A stretch of 64,000 nt of DNA from Rhodospirillaceae bacterium (GTDB lineage: Bacteria > Pseudomonadota > Alphaproteobacteria > SHVZ01): the NCBI GenBank assembly GCA_016792585.1, contig JAEULB010000118.1, forward strand, positions 1 to 64,000, given 5' to 3'. Positions 17,622 to 25,577 of this stretch are shown one piece after another; the first letter of the stretch is position 1; each line of letters begins with the position of its first letter. The notes below the pieces were generated by a model. The model had not been told where the DNA came from. It worked only from the letters and a program-made list of their open reading frames with translations, and made no database searches. Both the position numbers and the translations under genes were made by a program.

Positions 17622-17649
17622 ACGATATTCACATTTTGTGGAACGTCAA
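17622..17649 (-). promoter_or_regulatory. Sigma-70-type promoter of the SAM-II/ABC/osmC operon
   Basis: On the minus strand TTGACG (17649-17644), 16-nt spacer, TATCGT (17627-17622). The predicted start near 17614 places the riboswitch at the very 5' end of the transcript, which supports both calls. Confidence 0.7.
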
Positions 17650-17657
17650 GAGTCACA

Positions 17658-17680
17658 ATAAACATATTTCGTATGTTTAT
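17658..17680. promoter_or_regulatory. AT-rich inverted repeat upstream of the -35 element
   Basis: ATAAACATA and TATGTTTAT form a perfect 9-bp inverted repeat around TTTCG. It sits just upstream of the -35 box of the ABC operon (about -44 to -66) and includes the dctM stop codon. The position suits an activator site (LysR-type proteins bind such repeats); the AT-only stem makes a terminator less likely. Confidence 0.5.
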
Positions 17681-18951
17681 CCATAGACGAGCCGTGGCAG
17701 GAACATCGACAGGCTCGGGAAGAAGGTCAGCAGCAACAGCACCAGGATCAGTCCCGGGAGGAACGGCAGGATCTCACGCGCCAGGTCCTCGAACGGGATC
17801 CTGCCGACCTTGGCGACGGTGAACAGTGCCACGCCGAAGGGCGGCGTCAGGATGCCGATCATCAGGTTCATCGTGACGACGACGCCGAAATGCACCGGGT
17901 CGATGCCGACCTGCTGGATCACCGGCAGGAACACCGGAACCATCAGGATCATGATCGCGATGCCTTCCATGAAGCATCCGAGGACCAGCATCACGAGGTT
18001 GATGATCAGGAGGATCACATAGGGATTGGTCGAGAAGTCGAGAAAGGCTTCGGCGATCGCCTGCGGCACGCGCTCGCGCGCCAGCACCCAGCCGAACAGG
18101 CTGGCGCCGGCGACGATGAAGCCCACCACCGCCGAGGTGTTGACCGCCTCCTTGAAGATGCGCGGAAGGTCCGAGAACCTGAGGTCGCCGTAGATGAAGA
18201 GGCCGAGCGCCAGCGAGTAGATCGCCGCGACTGCTGCCGCCTCGGTCGGCGTGAAGATGCCGCCGAAGATGCCGCCCATGATGATCACCGGCGTGATCAG
18301 CGCCAGGAACGCGCGGCGGAAGGCGAGCCAGAGCTCCTTCAGCGACGCGCGCCGGTGCCGGGCCAGCTCCGGCCGCTTCTTTGCGTAGAAATAGACGTGG
18401 ACCATCAGCATCGCCGCGGTCAGCAGGCCGGGCACGACGCCGGCGAGGAACAGCGCGCCGACCGAGGTGTTGGCGATCACGCCGTAGAGCACCATCGGGA
18501 TCGAGGGCGGGATCAGCGGGCCGATGATGCACGAGGCGCAGGTGAGCGCGCCGGCGAAGGCCGGCTTGTAGCCGTCCTCCTTCATCGCCTTGACCTCGAG
18601 GATGCCGAGTCCGCCGGCGTCCGCGATCGCCGATCCCGACATGCCCGAGAAGATCACGCTGCCCATCACGTTCACATGGCCGAGCCCGCCGGTCAGATGG
18701 CCGACCAGCGCACGCGCGAAATCGTAGATGCGAACGCTGACGCCGCCGGCGTTCATCGCGATGCCGGCGAGCACGAAGCAGGGCACGGCCAGCAGCGGGA
18801 ACGAATCGATGCCGCCGATCAGGCGCTGTGCTGCCTGGGTGATCGACTGCCCTTCGAAGAACAGCCAGGCGATGCCCATGAAGGCGAGCGAGAAGGCGAC
18901 CGGCATCGCGAGCGCGATCAGCGCCAGCCAGACGCCGAAATAGCCCAGCAT
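17677..18951 (-). CDS. dctM: TRAP transporter large permease subunit (DctM)
   Basis: A 424-residue membrane protein with about 12 hydrophobic segments, of normal DctM length. Family motifs include FPLLAVPCFVLAGIAMNAGG, GSVIFSGMSGSAIADAGGLG, IIGPLIPPSIPMVLYGV, GGIFGGIFTPTEAAAVAAIYSL and NLMIGILTPPFGVALF, which form the sodium- and substrate-binding hairpins. It moves the ligand with Na+ after delivery by a DctP receptor. The start codon overlaps the dctQ stop (TGATG). No dctP is adjacent; the orphan dctP at 9593 shares the operator seen upstream of this operon. Confidence 0.93.
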   Translation of the reverse strand: MLGYFGVWLALIALAMPVAFSLAFMGIAWLFFEGQSITQAAQRLIGGIDSFPLLAVPCFVLAGIAMNAGGVSVRIYDFARALVGHLTGGLGHVNVMGSVIFSGMSGSAIADAGGLGILEVKAMKEDGYKPAFAGALTCASCIIGPLIPPSIPMVLYGVIANTSVGALFLAGVVPGLLTAAMLMVHVYFYAKKRPELARHRRASLKELWLAFRRAFLALITPVIIMGGIFGGIFTPTEAAAVAAIYSLALGLFIYGDLRFSDLPRIFKEAVNTSAVVGFIVAGASLFGWVLARERVPQAIAEAFLDFSTNPYVILLIINLVMLVLGCFMEGIAIMILMVPVFLPVIQQVGIDPVHFGVVVTMNLMIGILTPPFGVALFTVAKVGRIPFEDLAREILPFLPGLILVLLLLTFFPSLSMFLPRLVYG

Positions 18952-19448
18952 CAGATGGCTCCCGAGGTGTCGGTGCGCGCCGGCCTGCCGGCGCGGAAGT
19001 CGTCCCAGTCCTCGCGCATGACGACCAGCGTGCGGATCGTCATCAGGAGCGCGGTCAGCGGCACGATGCCGTAGACCCAGGCATAGGGGATCTCCAGCAC
19101 CATCAGCGGCACCGACCATTGCCGCATCGTCGCAACCCATCCCCACCAGATCAGGTTGCCCAGCAGGAACAGGATCAGGAGGTTGACGCCGAGCGAGACC
19201 GCCCACTGCATCGGCCTAGGCAACGCCGCGACGATGAAGCCGATCGCGACATGGCTGCGGTCGGAGACTGCGGCGCTGGCGCCGAGGAAGACGATGTAGA
19301 CGTAGAGGTAGCGGGACGCTTCCTCGGTCCAGGCGAAGGGGTCGTTGAGGACGTAGCGGGTGAAGACCTGCAGTCCGAGCGTGGTCAGCAGCGCCGCCAT
19401 GCAGAGCGCGGCAAGGTTCTCTTCGCCTCTGGCGAACCAACGTCTCAT
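18951..19448 (-). CDS. dctQ: TRAP transporter small permease subunit (DctQ)
   Basis: A 165-residue membrane protein with four predicted helices. The family blocks LGLQVFTRYVLNDPFAWTEEASRYLYVYIVFLG (split here by position: QVFTRYVLNDPFAWTEE at about 27-43) and SDRSHVAIGF are present. It associates with DctM in the inner membrane. The ATG at 19448 is preceded by GGGGGAC. A 37-nt gap separates it from the phyH gene, so phyH, dctQ and dctM are likely one transcript. Confidence 0.92.
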   Translation of the reverse strand: MRRWFARGEENLAALCMAALLTTLGLQVFTRYVLNDPFAWTEEASRYLYVYIVFLGASAAVSDRSHVAIGFIVAALPRPMQWAVSLGVNLLILFLLGNLIWWGWVATMRQWSVPLMVLEIPYAWVYGIVPLTALLMTIRTLVVMREDWDDFRAGRPARTDTSGAI

Positions 19449-19485
19449 CCGCGTCCCCCCGTACTCTTCTTTTTCTGAGGCGATC

Positions 19486-20403
19486 CTATCTGCGAAGCAG
19501 GGGCGCGCCCAAGGGCCTTGCCGATCCGAGCGCGCCATAGCCCTTGCCGCCATGGCCTTTCGGATCTGGCCCCGACCAGCGCTCATCCATCGGCTGATCG
19601 GCGACCTGCCAGCGGGTGTCGACCGAAAGCCGTACGCGGCCTGCCGGCGAGGCGTTGTCGATCGAGCCGTGCAGCGTGAACATGCCGAAGAGGCAGAGAT
19701 CTCCGGCGCGGAAGTCCGCAGTCAGCAGCCGGGCGCCGCGCTCCGTCAGAAAGGCGGAGGCGGACTCCGCGACATGGCCGGGCCTGGACGGATCGCGGTC
19801 GACATCGTGGCCGCGATAGGAAGCAATCAGGTCCTCGAAGCGATGCGAGTTCTCGACCACGGCGAGCGGACCGTCGGCAACCGCGACGTCGCCGAGCGGA
19901 ATCCAGGTCGTCACCACCCGGTCGGTGCCGCGGTTCATGTAGACGTGGTCGAAGTGCAGCGGGCTGGCGCGGCCGGCGAGCATCGCGCGAAGCCAGACGA
20001 AGTCGAAGGGCCTGACGGGCCTGTCCAGGATCTTCGCCGCCACTGCGCGCGCCCGCGCCCCGTGGACCGCGCGGCGCACCGCGGGGCCTTCGGAGACCGA
20101 ACGCCAGAAGGATCCCAGATCGGGATGCATCTCCGCCCGCCGGCTGGTGCCGGTCGGCTGCGCCGTCTCGACGGGGGCGGCGATCTCGCCGACCTCCGCC
20201 ATCCGGCGCAGCACCTCGTGGCGCGCCGCCAGCACGTCGTCGCGGTCCAGCGCGCCGCGAAGCAGGAGGTAGCCGTCCTCCGCGAAGCGCGCCCGGAGTG
20301 CTGCGTCGTCGGCGATCAGCGAGGTCGAATCTGCCATCGCCGCGACAGCCTCGGCGGGGAGCGGGCGGCCTTCCAGGACCGGGAGCGACGAAAGACCCGT
20401 CAT
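19486..20403 (-). CDS. Phytanoyl-CoA dioxygenase (PhyH) family protein
   Basis: A 305-residue Fe(II)/2-oxoglutarate-dependent oxygenase. The iron-binding triad is visible as H150-x-D152 in SPLHFDHVYMNRG and H245 in FTLHGSIDN, with R256 or R258 available for 2-oxoglutarate. These enzymes hydroxylate a wide range of small molecules, so the substrate cannot be read from sequence. It is the first gene of the TRAP permease operon and may process the imported compound. I use the ATG at 20403; a GTG at 20412 would start inside the conserved palindrome. No clear Shine-Dalgarno is present, so the message may be leaderless or nearly so. Confidence 0.85.
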   Translation of the reverse strand: MTGLSSLPVLEGRPLPAEAVAAMADSTSLIADDAALRARFAEDGYLLLRGALDRDDVLAARHEVLRRMAEVGEIAAPVETAQPTGTSRRAEMHPDLGSFWRSVSEGPAVRRAVHGARARAVAAKILDRPVRPFDFVWLRAMLAGRASPLHFDHVYMNRGTDRVVTTWIPLGDVAVADGPLAVVENSHRFEDLIASYRGHDVDRDPSRPGHVAESASAFLTERGARLLTADFRAGDLCLFGMFTLHGSIDNASPAGRVRLSVDTRWQVADQPMDERWSGPDPKGHGGKGYGALGSARPLGAPLLRR

Positions 20404-20412
20404 TGCGTGCAC

Positions 20413-20425
20413 GCTAACATGTCAG
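20413..20425. promoter_or_regulatory. Third copy of the GCTAACATG operator
   Basis: GCTAACATGTCAG differs from the dctP palindrome core GCTAACATGTTAG at one position. It lies 9 nt before the phyH start and about 113 nt before the divergent MFS gene, so one regulator could control both operons. The 11 bases ACGCTAACATG are identical to those of the site at 11707-11717. Confidence 0.65.
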
Positions 20426-20538
20426 AGAGCCGAGAGGGGAGTCGAAAGGCCGGTTTCGCCCGGTGCGCTTCGGACTTAAGGGTTGCGCCGGATGGTCCTG
20501 TACTGGCATTCGTCGTAGGTCCTCCCGAAAGACCTCCC

Positions 20539-21756
20539 GTGTCACAGACTTCCGATTCCGGCGTCGAGTCTCCGTACGCCTGGGCCCGCCTCGTCGCCTC
20601 GCTGCTGGTCGCCACGATCGGCGGCGTCGGCATGTGGTCGGTCGTGGTCGTGCTGCCGCACGTGCAGGCCGACTTCGGCATCGACCGCGCCGGTGCCTCG
20701 ATCCCCTACACCGCGACGATGATCGGCTTCGCCACCGGCGGCGTCTTCATGGGCAAGCTCGCCGACCGCTACGGCGTCGTCTTGCCGGTCCTGCTCAGCG
20801 CCTTCTCGCTCGCCGTCGGCTATATCGGCGCCGCGTATACGACCGCGATCTGGCAGTACGCGATCCTGCAGGGGGTGCTGATCGGCTTCCTCGGCTGCTC
20901 GGCGGTGTTCAGCCCGCTGATGGCCGACATCTCGCACTGGTTCGACCGCAGGCGCGGGCTCGCGGTCGGCATCAGCGCCAGCGGCAACTACGCCGCCGGG
21001 ACCGTCTGGCCGCCGATCCTGCAGGCGCTGATCGAGACGGTCGGCTGGCGCCATGCCTATGTCATCGTCGGCATCACCTGCATCACGCTGATGCTGCCGC
21101 TGACGCTGGTGCTGCGGCGGCCGTCGCCGCGCCAGCACGCGACCGCCGCCAGTGGCGGCACGCTCGGCCGGCTGCCGATCTCGACCAACGCGCTGATGAC
21201 GCTCTTGATCATCGCCGGCATCACCTGCTGCCTCGCGATGTCGATGCCGCAGGTCCACATTGTCGCCTATTGCGGCGATCTCGGTTACGGCGTCGCCCGC
21301 GGGGCCGAGATGCTGTCGCTGATGCTGGGCTTCGGCGTGATCAGCCGTCTCGCCTCCGGCTGGATCTCCGACCGCATCGGCGGCGTGCGCACGCTGCTGC
21401 TGGGCTCGACGCTGCAGATGGCGACGCTGTTCTTCTACCTGCCCTTCGACGGGCTGGTCTCGCTCTACGTCGTCTCGGCGCTGTTCGGCCTGGCGCAGGG
21501 AGGCATCGTTCCGAGCTACGCGATCATCATCCGCGAGTACATGCCGGCCTCCGAGGCCGGCACGCGGGTCGGCATCGTCATGATGGCGACGATCATCGGC
21601 ATGGCGCTCGGCGGCTGGGTCTCCGGCGTGATCTTCGATCTCACCGGCTCCTACCAGATCGCGTTCCTGAACGGCATCGCCTGGAACGTCGTCAACGCGG
21701 CGATCGCGCTCTGGCTTCTGTACAATCGGCCGCGGCCGCTTCTCGCCGCCGCCTAA
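20539..21756 (+). CDS. MFS transporter (MFS_1, monocarboxylate/OFA-like)
   Basis: A 405-residue protein with about 12 transmembrane segments. GKLADRYGVVLPVL between segments 2 and 3 is the MFS A-motif, repeated in the second half as GWISDRIGGVRTLLL. WFDRRRGLAVGISASGNYAAG is typical of the oxalate/monocarboxylate-type carriers. The start is a GTG at 20539; no ATG precedes the first membrane segment and no good Shine-Dalgarno is seen, so the exact start is uncertain. Eleven bases separate it from the amidase gene. It is divergent from phyH across the palindromic operator, suggesting uptake of a related organic acid or of an amide hydrolysed by the amidase. Confidence 0.85.
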   Translation: MSQTSDSGVESPYAWARLVASLLVATIGGVGMWSVVVVLPHVQADFGIDRAGASIPYTATMIGFATGGVFMGKLADRYGVVLPVLLSAFSLAVGYIGAAYTTAIWQYAILQGVLIGFLGCSAVFSPLMADISHWFDRRRGLAVGISASGNYAAGTVWPPILQALIETVGWRHAYVIVGITCITLMLPLTLVLRRPSPRQHATAASGGTLGRLPISTNALMTLLIIAGITCCLAMSMPQVHIVAYCGDLGYGVARGAEMLSLMLGFGVISRLASGWISDRIGGVRTLLLGSTLQMATLFFYLPFDGLVSLYVVSALFGLAQGGIVPSYAIIIREYMPASEAGTRVGIVMMATIIGMALGGWVSGVIFDLTGSYQIAFLNGIAWNVVNAAIALWLLYNRPRPLLAAA

Positions 21757-21767
21757 GGGGGACCGTC

Positions 21768-23102
21768 ATGTCCAAGCTCGATTTCGGCACCGCCCGCTTA
21801 GGTTTCCGCGCCGGCACGACGACGCCGCGCGACTTTCTCGAGAGCTGCCTGAAGCAGATCGACAAGCGCGAGCCCGTGGTCCGCGCCTTCGTCACGCTCA
21901 ACATCGAGGGTGCCCGCAAGGCCGCCGACGCTTCGACCAAACGCTGGAAGTCGAAGAAGCCGCTCTCCTCGATCGACGGCCTGCCGATCGCGATCAAGGA
22001 CATCATCGAGACCGTCGATATGCCGACCGAGTTCGGCAGCACGATCTTCAAGGGCTGGAACGGTGGCCGCGACTCTGCCTGCGCCTATGCGTTGCGCCAG
22101 GCCGGTGCCGTGATCGTCGGCAAGGCGGTGACGACCGAGTTCGCCGGCGCGCCGCCGGGACCGACGACCAATCCGCACGACAAGCGGCGCACGCCAGGCG
22201 GCTCGTCCTCGGGCTCGGCCGCGGCGGTCGCGGCCGGCATGGTGCCTGTCGCGATCGGGACCCAGGTCGGCGGCTCGGTGCTCAGGCCCGCCAGCTTCTG
22301 CGGCATCGTCGGATTCAAGCCGACGTTCGGCGCGCTCAACCGCGGCGGCATCGGCGACCAGTTCAGCCAGAACTGCATCGGCACGCTCTCGCACACGCTG
22401 GAAGACGCCTGGGCAGTCGCGCACGAGATCGCGGCCCGGGTCGGCGGCGATCCGGGCTTCCTTCCCTTCGCCGGCGGCGCCGAGCCGGCCGCCCCGCGCC
22501 GCCCCGACGTGCTCGCGGTGCTGGAGACCGACGGCTGGGCCGTCGCCGACGCCGGCGCCAAGAAGGCGCTCGCGGCTTTCCTCAAGAATCTGGAGCGGGC
22601 CGGCGTCACCCTGATCGACCGCAAGACCTCGAAGCGCGTGGCGCAGCTCGAAGAGGCGATCGCCGGTGCATCCGACCTGTCGCTCGGCATCAACGACTGG
22701 GAGAAGATCTGGCCCTTCGCCGACATGGAGCTTCGCGACGGCGAGCGTTTCAGCCCCAACTTCCGGAAGGCCGTCCTCAACGGCACCAAGATGACCGTCG
22801 ACGGCTACATCGCGCTCCTGAAGAAGCGCGACCACGCCCGCGACGTGCTGATGGGCCTCGCCGGCGACGTCGATGCCTGCATCACGCTGGGCTCGGCCGG
22901 TCCGGCGCCGATCGGTATCGAATCGACCGGCAACGCCGTCTTCAACATGCCGGCCTCGATGCTGCGCAACCCGGCGCTGTCGCTGCCGCTCCTGAAGTGC
23001 GACGGCCTGCCCTTAGGGCTCCAGCTCCTGGGCTTCCCCAACCGCGAACGCGCGCTCTCGGGCGTGGCGGCGTGGACGACGGCCTTCGGCTCGAAGAAAT
23101 AG
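21768..23102 (+). CDS. Amidase (amidase-signature family)
   Basis: A 444-residue Ser-cisSer-Lys hydrolase that would release ammonia or an amine from a carboxamide. The catalytic residues are visible: K77 in GLPIAIKDII, the cis-serine around S148 in GGSSSGSAAAVAAG, and the nucleophile S170 in GTQVGGSVLRPASFCG. The usual DxGGS motif reads QVGGS here, a tolerated variation. No signal peptide, so it acts in the cytoplasm. AGGGGGAC precedes the ATG. It is probably co-transcribed with the MFS carrier. Specificity is not predictable. Confidence 0.9.
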   Translation: MSKLDFGTARLGFRAGTTTPRDFLESCLKQIDKREPVVRAFVTLNIEGARKAADASTKRWKSKKPLSSIDGLPIAIKDIIETVDMPTEFGSTIFKGWNGGRDSACAYALRQAGAVIVGKAVTTEFAGAPPGPTTNPHDKRRTPGGSSSGSAAAVAAGMVPVAIGTQVGGSVLRPASFCGIVGFKPTFGALNRGGIGDQFSQNCIGTLSHTLEDAWAVAHEIAARVGGDPGFLPFAGGAEPAAPRRPDVLAVLETDGWAVADAGAKKALAAFLKNLERAGVTLIDRKTSKRVAQLEEAIAGASDLSLGINDWEKIWPFADMELRDGERFSPNFRKAVLNGTKMTVDGYIALLKKRDHARDVLMGLAGDVDACITLGSAGPAPIGIESTGNAVFNMPASMLRNPALSLPLLKCDGLPLGLQLLGFPNRERALSGVAAWTTAFGSKK

Positions 23103-23117
23103 CTCGCTGGCAGCAGC

Positions 23118-23144
23118 CCCCTCTCCCGCTTCCCGGGAGAGGGG
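23118..23144. terminator. GC-rich hairpin between convergent amidase and DapA-like genes
   Basis: A perfect 10-bp stem CCCCTCTCCC / GGGAGAGGGG with a 7-nt loop lies in the 56-nt gap between two convergent gene ends. There is no T run, so it may be a weak bidirectional terminator or an mRNA-end stabiliser. Confidence 0.5.
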
Positions 23145-23158
23145 ACATGAGGCGTCGC

Positions 23159-24061
23159 TCAGCGCAGCTCGTCCTCGATCTGCATCGCCTTCGCGATCAG
23201 CTCGTCGGCGATGCGCTGGTGATGCGCGTCGAAGGCGTGAACGGGATTGCGCAAGGCGGGCGTCGGATAGATGCCCTGGCGCCAGAGCAGCCGCTTGAAG
23301 AAATGGATCGAGTGCTCGAGGTGCTGGTTCGAGAAGGCGAGGATCGGCAGCAGGCGGTGGAAGAGGCTCACCGCGCCGTCGCGGTCGCCTGATGTGTAGC
23401 GCTCGAATATCGTCACATAGGCGCGGTGCAGGCCGGTCGGCATGAAGGCGTCGACCTTGCGATCCAGAGCCTCGATCAGCTGCATCACCGCCCAGCCGCC
23501 GGAGACGTGGAGCCGGCCTTCCGTCGCGAGCTTGAGCGCGGTGTATTTGGGGCCGGCGTCGAAGGTCTCGACCTTGAGATAGCGGAAGGCCGGGATCTGG
23601 GCGAAAGCATCGGCGATCGCCGCCACCGGCACGCCGGGGCCGTTGGCGTCGAAGTCCTGGATCATCAGGTCGCGCCCGGACGCTCCTGCAAGACCGCTTA
23701 TCTCTTCCGCGTACTGCTCGTCGCTCGTCCAGGCGAGGTTCGCCAGCACGATGTCGCAGCCGAGCCCGGCCAGACTCTCGGCGTTGCGCAGGCGCTCGGC
23801 CTGCGTCGGCGCCGAGGCGCCGCCGACAACCTGGGCGCGGCCCTTCGCGACATCGACGACGGTCTTCACCATGCCGCGTCGCTCGTCGGCCGTGAGCGCC
23901 AGCACCTCGGCCGCGAATCCAGGGATCAGGAATCCGACAACGCCGGCCTCGATCGCATAGGCGGCGTGGCGTTCGAGCGCGGCAAAGTCGACCGTGCCGT
24001 CCTCGCCGAACGGCGTGTTCAGTACGGTGACGATGCCGCGGAGGCTTCGGTCCGCGGCCAC
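23159..24061 (-). CDS. DapA-family aldolase/lyase (dihydrodipicolinate synthase-like)
   Basis: A 300-residue class I aldolase-fold protein. The Schiff-base lysine is K163 in FRYLKVETFD, and GFAAEVLALTADER replaces the usual GTTGE-xxTL-xxE pyruvate loop. The proton-relay tyrosine of true DapA is replaced: the strand reads LMIQDFDANG. It is therefore unlikely to be the lysine-pathway enzyme and more likely a catabolic lyase or dehydratase for a 2-oxo acid. The GTG start lies 4 nt after the stop of the aldehyde dehydrogenase gene, so the two enzymes are probably consecutive steps. It is convergent with the amidase gene. Confidence 0.8.
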   Translation of the reverse strand: MAADRSLRGIVTVLNTPFGEDGTVDFAALERHAAYAIEAGVVGFLIPGFAAEVLALTADERRGMVKTVVDVAKGRAQVVGGASAPTQAERLRNAESLAGLGCDIVLANLAWTSDEQYAEEISGLAGASGRDLMIQDFDANGPGVPVAAIADAFAQIPAFRYLKVETFDAGPKYTALKLATEGRLHVSGGWAVMQLIEALDRKVDAFMPTGLHRAYVTIFERYTSGDRDGAVSLFHRLLPILAFSNQHLEHSIHFFKRLLWRQGIYPTPALRNPVHAFDAHHQRIADELIAKAMQIEDELR

Positions 24062-24065
24062 CGCC

Positions 24066-25499
24066 TCAGATGCCGAGCTGGGTCACGAACTTGGTGTTGA
24101 GGTAGGCGTCCAGCCCCTCGATCCCGCCCTCGTGGCCGTAGCCCGACTCCTTGATGCCGCCGAAAGGCGTCTCGGGCAGCGAGATCGCGAGGTGGTTGAC
24201 GCCGACCATGCCGCTCTCGATCTCGTTGGCGACCGCGGTCGCGGTCTTGGTCGAGTTGGTGAAGGCGTAGGCGGCAAGCCCGAACGGCAGCGCGTTGGCG
24301 CGCTCGATCACCTCGTCGAAGGTCTTGAACGGCATGATCGGCGCCACCGGCCCGAACGGCTCGTCGTTCAGGACCTTCGCATCCGGCGGCACGTCGGTCA
24401 GCACGGTCGGGCGGAAGAAGTAGCCCTCGTTGCCGTGGCGCTCGCCGCCGGCGGCGATCTTCGCCCCTTTCGCCTTGGCGTCGCCGACGAAGTTCTCCAT
24501 CGCGCCGATGCGGCGCGCGTTGGCGAGCGGCCCCATCTGGGACGAGGCTTCGAGGCCGTTGCCGAGCTTCATGCCGCTCGCGATCTCGGTGAAGCGCTCG
24601 GCGAACTTCTTGTAGTTGCTCTCGTGCACGAAGAAGCGGGTCGGCGCGATGCAGACCTGGCCGGCGTTTCGGTATTTTCCGGCAGCGGCCATGTCCGCGA
24701 CTTTCACCGGGTCGACGTCGTCGAAGACGATGACCGGCGAATGGCCGCCGAGCTCCATCGTCGCCTTCTTCATGCCGTCCGCCGCCATCTTCGCCAGGTG
24801 CTTGCCGACCGGGATCGAGCCGGTAAACGAGATCTTGCGGATCGTGGGCGAGCCGATCAGGTAGGTGGAGATGTCATTAGGCACGCCGAAGACGAGGTTG
24901 AGCACGCCCGCCGGCAGGCCCGCGTCATGGAAGGCGCGGACGATCGCGATGCAGGTTCCGGGCGTCTCTTCCGAGGCCTTGATGATCAGCGAGCAGCCGG
25001 CGCCGATCGCGCCCGCGACCTTGCGGGCCGGCGTGATGCCCGGGAAGTTCCACGGCGTGAACGCGGCGCAGGCGCCGATCGGCTCCTTGATCGCCATCTG
25101 GCGCACGTTGGGCGCGCGGCCGGGGATGATGCGGCCATAGGCGCGTCGGCCTTCCTCGGCCATCCATTCGATGATGTCGGCGGTGGTGCCGACCTCGAGC
25201 CTGGCCTCGGCGATCACCTTGCCTTCCTCGAGCGTGAGGATCTGGGAGATCTGTTCCTGGCGCTGGCGGATCACGTCGGCGGCCTTCCGCATCACCTTGG
25301 CGCGTTCGTAGGCGTTGGTGTTGCGCCAGACCTTGAAGCCCTTTCGGGCGGCTTCGAGCGCGCGGTCGAGATCGGATCGCGAGGCGTGCGGCAATCGTCC
25401 GAGCGAGGCGCCGGTCGCCGGGTTCAGCACGTCCTCGGTCTTGCCCTCGCTGCCCTGGCACCACTGGCCGTCGATGTACATCGCCAAGGTTTCGTACAT
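24066..25499 (-). CDS. NAD(P)-dependent aldehyde dehydrogenase (succinate-semialdehyde dehydrogenase-like)
   Basis: A 477-residue ALDH superfamily enzyme. Catalytic residues are E249 in MELGGHSPVIVF and C283 in NAGQVCIAPTRFF; N151 in FTPWNFPG and the cofactor-binding FTGSIPVGKH are present. The closest named group by pattern is GabD/succinate-semialdehyde or 2-oxoglutarate-semialdehyde dehydrogenase, but neighbours leave the substrate open. The pairing with a DapA-like enzyme resembles sugar-acid pathways, where a DapA-family dehydratase precedes a semialdehyde dehydrogenase. AAGGAGCG precedes the ATG. Confidence 0.88.
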   Translation of the reverse strand: MYETLAMYIDGQWCQGSEGKTEDVLNPATGASLGRLPHASRSDLDRALEAARKGFKVWRNTNAYERAKVMRKAADVIRQRQEQISQILTLEEGKVIAEARLEVGTTADIIEWMAEEGRRAYGRIIPGRAPNVRQMAIKEPIGACAAFTPWNFPGITPARKVAGAIGAGCSLIIKASEETPGTCIAIVRAFHDAGLPAGVLNLVFGVPNDISTYLIGSPTIRKISFTGSIPVGKHLAKMAADGMKKATMELGGHSPVIVFDDVDPVKVADMAAAGKYRNAGQVCIAPTRFFVHESNYKKFAERFTEIASGMKLGNGLEASSQMGPLANARRIGAMENFVGDAKAKGAKIAAGGERHGNEGYFFRPTVLTDVPPDAKVLNDEPFGPVAPIMPFKTFDEVIERANALPFGLAAYAFTNSTKTATAVANEIESGMVGVNHLAISLPETPFGGIKESGYGHEGGIEGLDAYLNTKFVTQLGI

Positions 25500-25577
25500 C
25501 CGCGCGCTCCTTGAACCTAGGTGGAGCGGCGAGTGTAAGCCGGCGACGACGACGAAAGATAGGTCAGGCCCGGAGAA

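Noticed and set aside
20404-20412. GTG at 20412 as the phyH start
   Set aside because: It would put the start region inside the conserved operator and adds only MHA before the ATG at 20403; neither has a good Shine-Dalgarno, so the ATG was preferred.
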